A stretch of 64,000 nucleotides of DNA from Acanthochlamys bracteata. Its lineage: Eukaryota > Streptophyta > Magnoliopsida > Pandanales > Velloziaceae. This document shows positions 48,939 to 59,570 of this stretch, piece after piece. How positions within the stretch are numbered: position 1 is the first letter of the stretch; every line of letters begins with the position of its first letter. The notes under the pieces were generated by a model, which did no database searches, was not told the origin of the DNA, and saw only the letters and a list, made by a program, of their open reading frames with translations. Where the stretch lies: positions 11,723,001 through 11,787,000 of the forward strand of contig CM034126.1 in the NCBI GenBank assembly GCA_019914995.1, written 5' to 3'. The translations under genes were made by a program, and so were the position numbers.

Positions 48939-50420
48939 ATGAATTCTATCAAAGATCATCATCGTCAAACTTTAATCCATCTACCTTCGTCTCCATTGAA
49001 ACCACTTGATCTTTCATTCCAACAAGTTTTCAATCCAACTACTGCTACACTTTTCTACGAACCAACTTCAGTACTTGATCCTAGTCTTACTTCAAGTCCC
49101 GCCGTTGGCGCCGGAGCTAATAACGATCTTTTGTTACCTCTCCCACCGCTTCTTCCCGACGATTGGCTGGAAGACCCTGTTTCTTCTTGGCTCGAAGAAG
49201 ATTTCGTTTCACCCACAAAATTTTCAGACCCTGATCCGTTTTCGTCAGAATTCCAAACAATCGATCCAGAGCCACCGTCGCAACACCAACAGCAGCATCA
49301 GCAGCTTGACAAAAGCCAGCTTGATCTTTTGTTCCGTGCAGCGGACGCCGTCGAGCATTACGACATCCACTCCGCTCACGCGATAGTGGCGCGGCTCAAT
49401 CCAGTGCTCAGTTCACCAACAGGGAGTCCTCTGCAGCGCGCCACGTTCTACTTCAAAGCAGCTCTACAGTCTCTTATAACTCCTTGCGTCGCTGCAGTTC
49501 CGCAGGCTACCGCAGCAGAGCTTGTGCAACGCGTCGCGGCATACCGGGCGTTCTCTGAGCTTTCTCCTTTGCCGCAGTTTGTTAACTTTACTGCTAACCA
49601 AGCAATACTTGAAGCGATTCCTTCTGACTCGCCTGCAGTTCATCTCATCGATTTCGAACTCGGACTCGGTGGACAGTGGTCTTCCTTAACTCAGGAGATC
49701 GCCGCGCGGTCACGATCAGCTCGCCGGCCACCACCACTAGTACGTATCACCGCCATCGTGCATGATAACGAACCTTTACATGCAGCTGAGGCTGGGTTAG
49801 CTGCAGATAACTTGCGTGAATTTGCTGCCTACCTCGGTCTTCGTCTTACCGTCGATCTCGTTCGTATCGAATCTCTAGGTGCCGGCGTACGGTTAACGAC
49901 AAACGAGTCGACTGCAGCTGTTATATCTCCAGCAGCATTCAGGGGCCCGCCTGAGAACTCTACCGCAGTGCTGCAGTTCGTTCGGCGGGCTTCTCCGAGG
50001 GTGGTGGTGTTCGTTAATACCGAGAGCAGCTGCAGTGATGGTAACTCCTTCAAGCGAAGCTTTATTAACGGACTCGAGCACTACGCGGCGTTGCTCGAGT
50101 CTCTAGAAGCTTCTGCAACTGCAGCGATTGGTGGGCCCGGCGAGGAATCAGTCCGGCTGGTTGAGGGATCAGTAGTGAAACCGAGAGTGGAAGCAGCGGT
50201 CAATTCTTGGGCCGGCCCGGGTCGACTCGGTCCCTGGACAGATTTCTTCATTGCCTCGGGGTTTATTCCAGTTCAACTCAGCGAGTTCGCCGAGTCACAA
50301 GCTGAGTGGCTCTTGAAAGGCTCGCCAGTTGAAGGATTCCACGTGGGCAAAAGAGATACGGAAATGGTGATGAGCTGGCGTGGAAAAGAATTAGCTACCA
50401 CGTCAGCATGGAGATACTGA
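48939..50420 (+). CDS. SCL15: GRAS transcription regulator, SCL15/HAM4 type
   Basis: GRAS proteins are nuclear transcription regulators; the HAIRY MERISTEM clade maintains shoot meristems with WUSCHEL, and SCL15 represses the embryonic programme after germination. One uninterrupted exon of 493 residues, usual for the family. The N-terminus has LDLSFQQVF and acidic WLEDPVSSWLEEDF patches, then a Gln run (114-122). LHRI starts at 127 (QLDLLFRAADAVE). The VHIID-type motif is VHLIDFELGLGGQW (234-247). PFYRE-like sequence follows at about 320-355, and the SAW end is MVMSWRGKELATTSAWRY (476-493). The first ATG is preceded by a purine-rich leader. Neighbouring vicilin and HVA22K genes match the Arabidopsis At4g36710 locus. 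Codons 148-155 contain a miR171-like site. HAM4-type assignment is strong from sequence and context together. Confidence 0.94.
   Translation: MNSIKDHHRQTLIHLPSSPLKPLDLSFQQVFNPTTATLFYEPTSVLDPSLTSSPAVGAGANNDLLLPLPPLLPDDWLEDPVSSWLEEDFVSPTKFSDPDPFSSEFQTIDPEPPSQHQQQHQQLDKSQLDLLFRAADAVEHYDIHSAHAIVARLNPVLSSPTGSPLQRATFYFKAALQSLITPCVAAVPQATAAELVQRVAAYRAFSELSPLPQFVNFTANQAILEAIPSDSPAVHLIDFELGLGGQWSSLTQEIAARSRSARRPPPLVRITAIVHDNEPLHAAEAGLAADNLREFAAYLGLRLTVDLVRIESLGAGVRLTTNESTAAVISPAAFRGPPENSTAVLQFVRRASPRVVVFVNTESSCSDGNSFKRSFINGLEHYAALLESLEASATAAIGGPGEESVRLVEGSVVKPRVEAAVNSWAGPGRLGPWTDFFIASGFIPVQLSEFAESQAEWLLKGSPVEGFHVGKRDTEMVMSWRGKELATTSAWRY
49382..49402 (+). promoter_or_regulatory. miR171 target-like site
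   Basis: Compared from memory with the complement of miR171 (UGAUUGAGCCGCGCCAAUAUC family), 19 of 21 bases match, including an unbroken TGGCGCGGCTCAATC core. The mismatches fall opposite microRNA positions 1 and 17, outside the cleavage centre. It encodes I-V-A-R-L-N within LHRI, the position of the known site in other HAM genes. Confidence 0.65.
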
Positions 50421-51367
50421 TCGGTCTCGACTCCGGTAGGACGGAGTTGAATTGGTCCGTAGTGTACCGGCATCTGTTGAACATAATTAGCGGGCCGGTT
50501 TTAATTGGGTTTGGGTATTTGGCAATTTAGTATTTTAATTCATAGCTGTTTTGTTATGTTTCTCTTAAGGTAGTACTTTGTTTTGTTTCTACTTTCTAGC
50601 TTCTAGCAGCTAACATGCGAGTTTTATTATCTAATCTGTCCTTATCTTTGTATTTATTATGTAGAAAAACAGACTTCGAAAAGATTAATTAGTTGTCTAT
50701 TTTAAATATACATCTAATATGAACAAGCTGACTTCATATGAATAGTAGATGAAGAATTGTTAGGTACATATGATTGATTGTGATACTGATAGTGTTTGTT
50801 TCGAGCTTAATTCAAAATATCACAATGCAAGAAAATGGCAGGCAATACTAGGGAAGCAAGCAAGGGTTAATCACTATATAGAAGTAAGGAATTATGTTTG
50901 CCTGAAGGCACAGATTTACATTATCGGAGTTTTGGGATGGCACGTAAATGTCAAAATCAACTGTGCTTTTGTGTAGTAGCTTCTTCCGCTGAAAACTAAA
51001 AAGATAGGAAGCGGGAAAACAGAAAGAAAAGGGAACACGGTAGCTGTAGATGACTGAGATGTCAGCTATCAATTGCTTGTAGTCCTCTGCAATCAAAGAT
51101 AGTTGCCAAAATCAAACTTACTGTAGTTGCACTGACTTCACTGTCATAGTGCAAATGTTTCGTTCCAGCTCTAGTGGATCCTTTTTCAACCTAGATGAAC
51201 TTGGCATATTGCCGCGATAAAGCTCCATTTGCTGTAGCATTCACTTTAACCTGCGTGATTTGAGCAGCCAACCTGCACTCCACTCTCAGCACTGCATGAT
51301 CGGAACTTTTGTTCATGTTTCTTTCAGACAGCGTAACAAAATGAAACTTCTAGTTGCTGATTTGCTG
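50421..51367. other. SCL15 3' flank
   Basis: 3' UTR and AT-rich spacer after the GRAS gene. No feature is seen apart from chance frames. Confidence 0.5.
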
Positions 51368-53640
51368 CTATGATAGGTTAGCACTCGGAATTTCATGGCT
51401 TGGTAATTCTCCTGCCTTCCTTTGCCTCTCTAATCTCTCAGATATGATATGAGAAAGAAGCAATTTCTCCAAGTTTCCCTCCCAATGTTCGATCAGCATC
51501 ACCACTGTTCTCCAGCGACCGCATCCTGTACTGAGAAGTCCAGCCAAACTAACAGTAGAACTCCTGCCAGTATTCACTCAGTAGAGTGGAGTAAACATGT
51601 TGTAGCTTCATAACAGCTTCTCTGATTCGTCAGGATTTGCAGTGACATTGATGGAGCTATTACCGTGCATTGGCTTCGCAACACTGCCCCTCATTGCTTC
51701 TCACCTTCAAAACTTCACTCAACAGAACATAATAACTGCTGTAATCCGGCTCCAGTTCTCCTAGTTGTTTCCTCGCTTACCAAGCTTGCGATCACGTTGA
51801 CCTTTGCATGCAGCTAAGAATGTTCTCCATACAATAGCATCCTTTCCATCACCATGGATTTGATCAGCTCATACCTTCCCTCACTACTCCTGCTGGACCA
51901 AGAAGATCAACCATATGCATCCATAATGCATAATGTTTGGAGTGATATCATAGCTGCAGGCACATAGCACTCCGAGAAACATGATATCATTACACTTCAG
52001 TCCCATTTCCCGCATTCTGTTGCACAGCTCCAATGCTTCCTCTGTTCAACCATGTAGAGCAAGTCCCGCAGTTGTTGAATTCCGGTTAACTATGTTCTTT
52101 TGATCCTTCATACCCTCAAAGATCTCATATGCTTGATCAACCGCTCCACACTTGATATGCATATATTTATGCGTACCAATTACCAAGTTTGCTATAAAAG
52201 GAAGCCTTCCTGGAAGTTCTTCATTGATATGCAAATGGACCCGTTTACCCGAATCCAAGTTTCCAAGATTTGAGCATACCGATAAAACCACAACCAATGC
52301 CGCATATATCAGGCTTGAATCCTAATGCAAGTGCCACTGACGGGGACATAACACCTGGGCAAACATTGGCGCCAAATGCAGGTACTTGCATTTTGAACCT
52401 GGGTACACTAGCAATACCTGGGTACTCAATCTGGATACCTCAGGTGCCATCCGGACGCCTATTGTTATCAGACGATATCTGGCTTTCACCCATAGGCAAC
52501 CCCAAGTATTTCCCTCGAACACCATGAGATCTGGACCTCTGCCTACTAAATGCTAGCTATTGAACACCCTGATTCACCTAGTCTCGTCTCCATGAATAGC
52601 TCCGGATCAGTTGACTCGACACGGTCACCAAGCGCGCCCGATAGCGCATCCCAGGGGGTATTCGTTTCAACCCAACAGTCCGTCAAGACAGATAGCGTCC
52701 TTGACTTCGAAGCATGTCGTGCACACCTCAGCCTCCGTCCCACGCTAAGGTAGGATTGAATGCGGCTCAGCTTGAGGAGCTGCAGCTGATGCCCCCAATC
52801 GCACATCGCACCCACCAATCGTTCATCTGGGTGCAGGACTTAATTGCAGAAGATTCCAAGAAAGATTCTTGGGTATCTTACTAGGTATTCTGTTAGATGT
52901 TGTTTCCTTTTCTTTCATCACACCATAAGTATGTATGTTTTGGCTGTGGAAAATTATTAAGAAATATCAAGTACTTTCCCCCGTATTTCTTTGCTCTTTC
53001 TTTTCTTCCCTCTAATCTTGCTCTGTTTTTCTTCATATTCCGCTGTGTTTTCGTGCAATTTGTAACAAATCCACACTTTAGGATTCTCTGGTGAATACGA
53101 ATAGCTTCCTGATAAAAACTGCACAGAAGGCCATCAAGGAAATCGGTTCCACGACACAACATCCCTCGGAGCCATTTAATCAAACACCATACAAATGAAC
53201 TATAGTGTTCGCAACGAACACATGGGTATGAAAGCCGTGCTTCATTGCACCAACAATGAGCTGTTGTGCAAGCTGGTGATCGCCTATGCTAGCAGAAAGC
53301 TTAAGAATCAAAGAGAAGGTAAAGTTATCAGGAGCCTTGTTGCAGCGTTGCCGCATTTGTTGAAAAACAAGAAGGCTTCCTTCGAGAAGTCCGAGCAAAT
53401 CCACGATAATCGTGCTCCAACTAAAACCACCAGGGAAAGCAAGTCATGGGAAAACAGAGAGAGCATGATCAATGGAGACCAGATCACAGACATAACAGAC
53501 CGATATGATTCTTCCGGTAACGAACACGTTTTGCTCGAGACAGCCTGTTTTTAAAACTTTTCGATGGAATCGGTTTAACGTATCGCAAGATGAAGCAGTT
53601 ATTAAACTGCTGTAACAAACTCCGTTCTCCTAGGTTCTGG
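51368..53640 (-). pseudogene. Decayed PLS-type pentatricopeptide repeat (PPR) protein
   Basis: PLS-class PPR proteins bind organelle RNA and guide editing or processing. On the minus strand, in order: LEQNVFVTGRIISVCYVCDL near 53540; TSEGSLLVFQQMRQ and APDNFTFSLILKLSASIGDH near 53370-53300; MKHGFHTHVFVANTIVHLYG to 53180; VVLSVCSNLGNLDSGKRVH near 52290; KCGAVDQAYEIFEGMKDQKN near 52130; MREMGLKCND and FLGVLCACSYD near 52010; DAIVWRTFLAACK near 51830; and WRTVVML near 51510, as in the E domain. The pieces lie in different frames with stops, and a gap with unrelated sequence occupies 52320-53170. Such genes normally lack introns, so the broken frame means loss of function. Confidence 0.82.
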
Positions 53641-54082
53641 TCTCTGAGAAATCTCCATCTCTTTTTTCTGGTTCTTCTTCTTCAGCTGGTTCTGTTTCTG
53701 GTTAATTGTAGTACCACTTGCTATTGTTGATTTCTTCATGTTGAAATTTTAATGTTGTTGATAATTTTCATGAATCGAATTGGCGAAGAAGAAGAAAGAC
53801 GAGTTCTTGTCGCGCCGAAGAGTAACTACCATAAAAGATTGATTCATGAGTTAGTCTGTTGTTGAATGGGCCTGGTCCAATTAGATTGCTGTCAGCCGAA
53901 AGTGTTTGACCCAATCCAAAATAATTGACGCTTGGCACGCAGGACTGATTCCTCATTACTTTTCGCGAAAACAGGAAAGAAATTTGTAGCGAATCATCAA
54001 AATCAGCAGTCGAACAGAATCGATTTCATTGCGAGTCAGTAGAGTCAATTTTCAGTAAAGAACGTTTGATTCAGAGATCAAG
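53641..54082. other. Spacer and 5' region of HVA22K
   Basis: Contains the upstream region of HVA22K; no gene or clear TATA box. Short frames on both strands look like chance. Confidence 0.45.
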
Positions 54083-56817
54083 ATGGCTTTGCTCGGCTCG
54101 GCAATCTCCGGCGAGGTTCGTCAAATTGATCAATCGAATCTTCTCTATATTTGCACCATCTGATTGAAGATTTCCTTTTTTTTTCCTTTTGTTTTACGTT
54201 CTGTGACTCTGTTGCGATGATTAAATTCATAGGGATACGTTAGACTAAGTCGTAAATTTCTCGGTGAAATTTTCTATGTGATATTTCCAGTTAACTGGTT
54301 CCGGTTATCTTAGGTTTTTGTTATTTGTTAAGATAGCGTTTCTTTTTTTCTGCCTGTTAACATCTTTTATAGTTTCGAGATTAGGATTGCGTTTTAATCA
54401 GTATGTAAATACTTGCAGGTTGGTTTGCGGTTGCTGCTATGCCCACTTGGTTCCAACATTGTTATACGAACAGCTTGGTTAGTTATCCACTCATTCCATT
54501 AGACCTTGTGTGCAAAGTTAAGCTATATATTTTTTCTGCTAGGCATGTTGTAGTTACTACTATTATAAGTACATAATAGTTGAAGAGCAGTTGGTTGAGT
54601 GCTAGTAAGTAGGTTACTTATACTTTATTTGGATCTTTTAAACGTCAATTGAACGAATTAGAGGGGTCATTCTATGATAAACTTAGTGATGTTTCGTGTC
54701 TTTGTGCAGCTGCACTGTCGGTGTTGCTTTACCTGTTTACTCTACTTTCAAAGCTATAGAGAAGAAAGACCAAGATGAGCAGCAGAAGTGGCTTGTTTAC
54801 TGGGCAGGTTGATGAATACTGTCGTCTCGCCCTTCCTGTTTTTTTGTTGTTGGAGTAATGAGATTCAGTATCCCGCTTAGACTTGCTATTTTAATTTGCC
54901 CAATGGAAATTTTTATTTTAAGATTAAGGCAACTAGCACCTCGAAAATATAGTCAAGTTGTTCCTTTGTTTGTAATTATTATAGTCTATGTTGATGTAGG
55001 ACATTTAAAAAGTTTCTTGCTGTAGAAAGAATGTAAAGTACATTGGATGTGTAACAAACAGATCCATGGAATTAGTTATGTTACATTGTTTCAAATTCTT
55101 GGCGATGACAATCAGTGAAACACAAATGTCTCTCTTTGCAGCATACGGGTCTTTCAGTCTTGTGGAAATGTTCTCTGACAAAATTCTTTACTGGTATGCC
55201 TAACTTTCAAAAAGTTTCTTTATTCTACACTGCATGCAATTTCTCAACAATTGCCGCTTCCAATTAGTTTCATTGAATGTCTTTTACATAATTTTTAGAC
55301 TTTAAAGATGATTACTTTAGGCTATTCCCTTCAGCATCTACATTTTAGCTTATAAAGTTTCATCCTTTTGGCCTGAGTAAAAGTACACAAAGTGGACTCA
55401 TTTTATTTATGCAACAAACTGCATACCTTTGACATATTGTTGTGCCGCTTACCACATTGAAGATTTTTTAGGTAACTCTGTTTCTCCAATTAGATGCACT
55501 AAATTTGGAGAGCTCTAAGCTTGTAACGATCTGAAGATGCTTGCTGAGATAGAAATTTAAATAAATTTTAATTCTTCATTCGCCTTAAGTCCCCTTGGTG
55601 ACAGTAATTCTTATAAGGATTACAAGACCTGTTCACTTTCTGCGTGAGATTGTCAATAGATTTTACCTGTCCGGCATCTCACGTTGTAGATTAACAAACG
55701 AAGCTCTACTATTAACATGCTATTAAACTGAAAATATACTTCTCACATTCATTCAATTATCATTGATTTGATCTTTAGATGCGTCACAGCTGGCAATAAC
55801 TTATAGAGGGGCTTCATTGAGTTGAGTTTGTAGCATTTTTTTTTTTTGCGTATTTCGATGATTGTGCATTCTTGTGATTCATTTATAAAGGAGGTATCTC
55901 CTTTAACTGCTTCATGTACTATTAAATTAAAGGAATCAGTCATAGTTAGGCTAAATTAAATCCTACTCTCCTTATCTAAGTGGTTATGCGATATTGCTTT
56001 AACCGTGATTCACCACGACTTCATAATGGCTTTTACAAATTTGTTGGTATTGTAGCTAGAACCATCCTCCATTCTGGTTAGTTTAAAAATGCATCAAAAA
56101 ACTCTCATGAATAACTTTCGTTGCACTATCACGATGAATGAGAGGCTTAACAAAGCAAGAAATTATTACTAAATGCATAAATGAACAATGTCCCAGGAAT
56201 GGGAGGTTTAATGTCGTAGCTTAAGTTCTCTATGTGTTGTTTTCTAAATGATTTTCCAATATTTTATATTACATGGATTCCCAACATATGCTTTGCTAAT
56301 CGAATCCGAGAGTATATTGAAGTGGGATCTATTTTCGCAGCATTCTTCTGTGAATGTTTGTTTAGCTTCTACATATATCAGTTAGGGACTCTCATCTATG
56401 ATTTTTGATGTGATATTGTGTTCCATTTAACATGTTGTACTGTATATTTGCAGGTTTCCTCTTTACTATCCAATGAAATTTGCTTTCCTTCTTTGGCTAC
56501 AGCTACCATCTGGAAATGTACGTGTTTCGAAGATACAATAAGATGAACTCTAAGCAGCCCCATTTTTTTGTTCCTTGAATCTGATAGTTGGGTTTTGACT
56601 CTTTTTTCTTTGAGTGCTAATGGAGCAGCCAAGTCTCAGCTATGTTGACATCTTGCTTGCTTCATAACTCAATAGATTTTAGCTAAGCTTAGATCTGTTT
56701 CTTATTTTTTATTCGTATTAGTATGATTGAATTTGAACATGTTAGATGCTACTTCTTGTCTATTTTAATTACATTCTTGCTGTTAGGGTAGCAACATCAC
56801 TGAAGACTGCAATGTGC

Positions 56818-56851
<34 letters not shown>

Positions 56852-58248
56852 TTTAAGTGTGAGACCTTTCATTATGTTTGCAGTTGTTCTGGTACTTTAA
56901 AATGTTATCATATCAAGGTAATTCACGCTTCTGCTTACCTAACGCTCCTCGCCACTAATGCGTTAATCGGTTTTGTTCAGGGATCGAGACACTTGTACCT
57001 GACGCACCTGCGACCCTTCTTACTGAGACATCAAGCTAGACTTGATCGCCTACTTGATGTTACGTTCAAAGAAATTGTATGCCCCTTCCAGTGCCTCTTA
57101 TCATTCTGCAATTTTTTTCCAATTGATACCTCAGAAATCTCTAATAATGGGGCATGCTTTAAATGATAATAAAATAATGGATTCAACTTTTGAGCTTCAA
57201 ACTCTGCCTTCACAGAGTTGTATATCATAAGTGGATTATTGACTTCATATAATTGCATAAAAGATTCATTGCAGTGGTTTTGCCATGATATCTTTTGCTT
57301 TACTGCCTAGTATGTATCACCTATAGATCTCTAATTTTTTGATTTATCATCAAACATGCCATGTGTTGTTTGTATAAGTAAGATGACAGTGGGCTTTTAC
57401 CAAATTTCTTTTAATTAGCATGCCCTTAGATTAAGTGATTAAGATGACAACTGTTATTACTGACTTAGTATGTTGCTGACAGGAGAAGTTCGTTAGCTCA
57501 CACAGGGAGGAAATACAGCTTGTGCAGGCCCTGCTTGCAAAGGGCACATCAGCAGGTATTTTAAAATACTCATTATCCTAATTTATGTCAATGGATCAGT
57601 GCCTTTGACTTGTCAAAATGTATGTCTTTGTGATCAGGTTATATTAAAAAGAATGAAAAACCAGTACTTACCCTCTTCATTTTAAGAAAATGCAGTTATG
57701 TTAGACTTTGATTTGATAATTCTAGATCTTTTGTGATCAGAAGTGATGGAGGCTTCATTCATTATTCATTTTATGCTAAGTTCTGGTACCATGTAAAGTA
57801 TGCCTGGCATTTGCAAGGCCAGATTATTGATCAAAGAATTCACATTATCAAATGTTAGTTTCGAAATTGCTCACTACAGTTGACTTTGCTCTTGTCTGTT
57901 TGACTGGTTGGTTAAGTTTATGTGGTATTAGGGAGTGGTATTAGGAAATTCCACTTGTCGAGATATGCACTGTCCAAGTATAAGGATCAGTCAGTCTTGT
58001 TTTTTTGTACCCTTCTTCTGCATTGTTTTGTGCTGTTCAATAAGTATAAGTATCTTTTGGGACTGACTAAATGATATTTCATTTGGTCAGTAAGTCAAAT
58101 CGTGAAGGATCTATCTGCACCAGCACAATCTCATGCGCGAAACGCAATTGAAGACCGAAATGCACCAACCAGGCCACAGATTGAGGAGTTAGAGTCTAAC
58201 CATGATGATTCTCAAATTGAGGAGTTAGATTCTAACCATGATGATTAA
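54083..58248 (+). CDS. HVA22K: HVA22-like protein k (TB2/DP1/HVA22 family)
   Basis: The family (plant HVA22, animal REEP, yeast Yop1) shapes tubular ER membranes and affects vesicle traffic; several plant members respond to ABA or stress. Eight exons join in phase: 54083-54115, 54419-54477, 54710-54807, 55142-55193, 56454-56517, 56981-57076, 57483-57555 and 58091-58248, giving 210 residues. The TB2/DP1/HVA22 domain covers about 30-125, with TVGVALPVYSTFKAIEKKD, the WLVYWAAYGSFSLVEMFSD block and the WFPLYYPMKFAFLLWLQLP membrane hairpin. A YLTHLRPFLLRHQARLD amphipathic stretch follows. The tail is acidic and contains a duplicated IEEL-SNHDD unit. The start MALLGSAISGE matches the HVA22K subtype, and the neighbouring SCL15 gene matches the Arabidopsis order (At4g36720). 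No frame breaks. Confidence 0.94.
56819..56849. repeat. (TG)n microsatellite
   Basis: About 15 TG units in intron 5 of the HVA22K gene, likely length-variable. Confidence 0.95.
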
Positions 58249-59570
58249 CTTGCATTGACGGAGCTAGTCTGCCGATCTCAGATCACTGTGTAAATATTGT
58301 CTCACCTTTGAGCATGATTAGTCATATGTGTTCCTTTAGCTCTGCTTTGTGCTAATTAAATTTAGCTGGTGAATGTAGTAGATTCTTTTAAGAGAATGCT
58401 ATAGCCTTGCTCTGAGTTCCTTGCATACATTAGCTGCTGTTGCAAAAGTTGTTAATGCCCTTGAATGTTTTTCTTGGGTTCCCATCTTTCCTTCTTCAAT
58501 GTTCAGTTCAAAACTTTGTTTAAGTTCTATTTATCCAGCACCTTTGATATATGAGACCAGCAAACCTTATGGTACATGTCTAGTTAAAGTGCTACTGAGA
58601 ACGATCCGTTACTTCTACAAGGTCATGTGTCAACAGAAATATCAGACCATAGTATCATCTATATCTTTACCAATTTTTTTTTCTATGTGATTTGAATTTG
58701 TTCTACCGATCTGAAGAATTATAAAGGGTCACTGCTGTTGCATATGAGAGTCCCCCTTTGTTAAGATCTGTGATGCAGTGGACTAGTTACCAACTTCACC
58801 AGAAACTAACAATTAAATACAGAGATGATGCTAGCTGTTCTCATTTGCTCGTCTTCAGTTATTAATAGGTTGAAATTTCGCCATATTGGAGAAAACTGGG
58901 GTTTGGTTGACTTTGAGATGATGTTGGGTAGCTACCAGTTTTAAAGTATTGTATGTATATAAACTACTATTAAAATTAGAAGTTGCATAGAACTGCTAAC
59001 TTATATTCCATAAATCCATTAATAAGGTATACAAATTACTTGGAGACATAATATTAAGTGTGAATAAATCACAAATGATATTTGCATGAATGGGCTGAAG
59101 TTCCTTTACCCCATAGATCTCGTACATGTTATCCTCAATTTTTCACCGTTTGCAAAGATGGCCGATCTTAAGAGGAGAAGATCTAAATTTGAGTACAATG
59201 ATTTTATTTTTACTCTGATTATTTACTTCAGACTGGACGTTTTTTACTTATTATTAACTTTCCACTTTTTACCTTAAAAAGAGAGAGAAAGAATCGCAGT
59301 TTAATTTTCCGTTTCCGTTCTTGTCGTGTACACAGAAGTCTTCTTCTCTCTCCTTTCCTTCAACTCTTATCTTATTCTGTAACTTCACTTCTTTCTTTAA
59401 TTTACTAGATCAACAACTTTTCGTTATTCTTCTTCTCCATTTAAAAAGAAAAACAACAACAAAAGCAAAGAAACGGAAATAACTCACGGAGATCTCTCTG
59501 TGGAAGCATTAGAACAGAATCAGAAAACAGAGATCTGAAACTTGTAGTAGTAGTGGTGGTGGTGGTGGTG
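58249..59570. other. Spacer between HVA22K and the RRA gene
   Basis: HVA22K 3' UTR, then spacer, then a pyrimidine-rich leader (CTTCTTCTCTCTCC near 59340). A GTG/GGT trinucleotide run (59545-59570) sits directly before the RRA start codon. No gene seen. Confidence 0.5.

Noticed and set aside
59553..59570. GTG-initiated extension of RRA exon 1
   Set aside because: It is a GTG repeat in the leader; the ATG at 59571 gives the family-typical N-terminus.
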